Made by a program: the position numbers and the translations under genes | The notes under the pieces: generated by a model | What the model was told of the DNA's origin: nothing | The model's database searches: none | What the model saw: the letters and a program-made list of their open reading frames with translations, nothing else | Shown here: positions 5,926 to 6,968 of the stretch, one piece after another | Numbering within the stretch: the first letter of the stretch is position 1 | Layout: each line of letters begins with the position of its first letter | From: Armatimonadota bacterium | GTDB lineage: Bacteria > Armatimonadota > Fimbriimonadia > Fimbriimonadales > Fimbriimonadaceae | Direction: 5' to 3' | Length of the DNA stretch: 6,968 nucleotides | Assembly: GCA_023428805.1 (NCBI GenBank) | Contig: JAEYWW010000002.1 | Location: 1-6,968 of the forward strand

Positions 5926-6274
5926 ATGGATGAGTTGATTGTCGCGGAGAGGCGGCTTCCGACCAGGGCGCAGGCTTGGACTTTCGGGTTCAAGGCCGCG
6001 CTGTTGCGCGTGAAGAAGAGGATTCGAGAATCGGGCGCAGAATTTCGCGGGCACACGAATTGCCAGCGCCGATCAACTCCCCCATATTTGGGCCGAAACC
6101 AGAAGCCTCCTCTGGACGGTGGCCGATGATCGTGAAGCCGCGATGGAGTTGGGAAAAGTGCAGAATCTGCGGATCGTCGTCCAAGCAGTCAATGGGCTGC
6201 GGGTCGATCCAGGCGAGGTCTTCAGCTTCTGGCACAGGGTTGGCCCTCCGAGGACACGACGGCGCTCATTCCCT
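5926..6274 (+). pseudogene. Broken VanW-family gene (N-terminal part)
   Basis: VanW proteins occur beside some glycopeptide-resistance genes and widely elsewhere; their role is unknown. Frame 1 from ATG 5926 gives MDELIVAERRLPTRAQAW and a basic helix (KKRIRESG), which resembles the N-terminus of this family. That frame stops at 6127. The recognisable conserved region is in frame 2: residues read from 6062-6250 contain LPHIWAETRSLLW, MELGKVQNLRIVVQAVNG (from 6143), PGEVFSFW (6209-6232) and VGPP. The shift between frames lies at about 6014-6060. The family's downstream core, including the Gly-rich GGGLCQLSN-type motif, is absent: similarity ends near 6250-6275, where the sequence passes into a glycosyltransferase fragment. 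The gene is thus both frameshifted and truncated. A TACAAT (5908-5913) could be its old -10 box. The family assignment is from memory of conserved motifs. Confidence 0.7.
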
Positions 6275-6684
6275 GGTCCATGCCCGCAGCATCGCCCGCG
6301 ACTCCTGGTTCAACCGTCACCTTCCTGGGGCCGACAGCGGCTCGTCGGGGCGCGCGGGAGATGAGGGAAGCGGCGCTGCGGCTCGACCTGGAATTCGCCG
6401 TGACCGGGGCCAGCATCGAAGGCTCCGACTTCTGGCAGGGGACGAAGGCCCGCGTCCGATCCGGATCCCCTCTCGAGGATTGCGCGCTGCTGGTCTCGCC
6501 TGCGTGGGTTGAGGATCAGCAGAGAATCATCCTGCGCGCCCTGGCCGCAGGCATCCCGGTCTTGGCAACCACGGCTTCGGGCATCCCCGAACAACCCGGC
6601 CTGACCCTGATCCCGCCCGGGGACAGCGATTCTCTGTCGGATGCGATTTCTCGAATGATCGACTGCAGAGGCAGCTTCAGTTAG
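6241..6684 (+). pseudogene. C-terminal fragment of a glycosyltransferase
   Basis: The frame continues to TAG at 6682-6684 and resembles the C-terminal nucleotide-sugar-binding half of a GT-B (GT4-like) glycosyltransferase. Visible features are VTFLGPTAARRGAREMREA (a strand-loop-helix opening), DLEFAVTG, LVSPAWVEDQQR, then RALAAGIPVLATTASGIPE (the donor-site helix and loop) and LTLIPPGDSDSLSDAISRMI (the closing helix). The N-terminal acceptor domain and the usual linker are missing, so at about 148 residues this is less than half of a normal enzyme. An ATG at 6280 could start a 134-residue product, but there is no convincing ribosome-binding site and the product would be half a domain. It is joined directly to the VanW remnant in a different frame, so it looks like the far end of a neighbouring gene brought there by a deletion. 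Confidence 0.65.
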
Positions 6685-6736
6685 CCCCTAGAAGGACTTC
6701 TCCAGATCCCCTTCCGAACCTCGTCTTTTGACGGGA

Positions 6737-6764
6737 TTGAGGCGACAATTCGTAGAGGTATCCT
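6737..6764 (+). promoter_or_regulatory. Promoter placing transcription start next to an ATG
   Basis: TTGAGG (6737-6742) and TATCCT (6759-6764) are separated by 16 bp. The ATG at 6774 is only 9 nt past the -10 box, so transcription should begin within a few bases of the start codon. No Shine-Dalgarno sequence lies between. A better -35 match, TTGACG (6728-6733), also exists but has no good -10 box at 17 bp. Confidence 0.45.
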
Positions 6765-6773
6765 GCACGCGTT

Positions 6774-6968
6774 ATGACCCCGATCATTGCGCTTGCTTTG
6801 CTCGCAGGCCCGGGCTTTGATTTGAAGTTCGTGCCCAGCGGCATCACTCAGAAGATGGGCGGCTACTCTCCGATCCGCGCTGAATTCGGCTCCAACGCCT
6901 CGGGCGTCAACAAGAAGCCCGCTGGACTTGAAGCTCCCGGCTATGGCAAGCTGGTACTCGACGGGCAC
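6774..6968 (+). CDS. Secreted protein of unknown function (N-terminal part, cut by window end)
   Basis: An open frame of 65 codons runs from ATG 6774 to the last base of the window without a stop. It begins with a short hydrophobic segment (MTPIIALALLAG), a compact signal peptide or anchor with no positive charge before the core. Soluble sequence follows: FDLKFVPSG, KMGGYSPIRAEFG, then a Gly/Pro-rich stretch and GYGKLVLDGH. I do not recognise a family from this portion. Support for a real gene: a promoter-like pair directly upstream, a sensible signal peptide, and codon use like the neighbouring GC-rich genes. The opposite-strand frame covering the same bases lacks comparable support. The mRNA is probably leaderless. 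Confidence 0.65.
   Translation, partial: MTPIIALALLAGPGFDLKFVPSGITQKMGGYSPIRAEFGSNASGVNKKPAGLEAPGYGKLVLDGH

Noticed and set aside
5976..6512. Plus-strand 178-codon frame through the VanW/glycosyltransferase remnant
   Set aside because: The recognisable motifs are in the other two frames. This one has Arg/Ser/Gly-rich composition typical of a shadow.
6690..6701. AGAAG-GA-CTTCT inverted repeat after the glycosyltransferase fragment as a terminator
   Set aside because: The two-base loop is too short, the stem is short, and no T-run follows.

Overview
The window reads as ordinary chromosomal DNA from a GC-rich diderm (Gram-negative-type) bacterium. It encodes a lipoprotein with a type II signal peptide, two secreted proteins with N-terminal signal peptides, and a queuosine/7-deazaguanine biosynthesis pair. 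The style (secreted proteins of unknown function, few Shine-Dalgarno sites, one probable leaderless gene) makes me think of Armatimonadota (Fimbriimonadia). That is an impression, not a demonstration.

Layout. 1-97: tail of a transcription unit with a terminator-like hairpin. 98-868 (-): secreted protein of unknown function, with a perfect 9-bp inverted repeat just upstream of its start. 949-1053: a short block of hairpin repeats. 1084-1356 (+): small two-helix membrane protein. 1357-2280: no gene; about 785 bp of it is a tandem array of hairpin-rich repeats (two units of 358 and 352 bp plus a 42-bp partial third). 2281-5698: five minus-strand genes transcribed leftwards, in order a secreted helical protein, queC, queE, a lipoprotein and a four-helix membrane protein. 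5699-5925: 227 bp intergenic, nothing firm seen. 5926-6684 (+): remains of a VanW-family gene joined to the C-terminal part of a glycosyltransferase gene, both broken. 6685-6773: promoter region. 6774-end (+): N-terminal 65 codons of a secreted protein, cut by the window edge and probably read from a leaderless mRNA.

How the genes work together. queC and queE overlap by 4 bp and act in consecutive steps: QueE makes 7-carboxy-7-deazaguanine (CDG) from carboxytetrahydropterin, and QueC converts CDG to preQ0, the precursor of queuosine in tRNA and of 7-deazaguanine DNA modifications. queE also overlaps the lipoprotein gene by 4 bp, so these three are almost certainly one transcript; the link with the lipoprotein is probably organisational. 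No queD, folE, queF, tgt or dpd gene is present.

The most unusual element is the repeat array. It is built from short hairpins whose stems differ by paired, compensating substitutions. Its period is not a multiple of three and no reading frame is preserved from unit to unit, so it is a non-coding structured repeat. I could not identify a known family. The second most unusual element is the VanW/glycosyltransferase deletion fusion.
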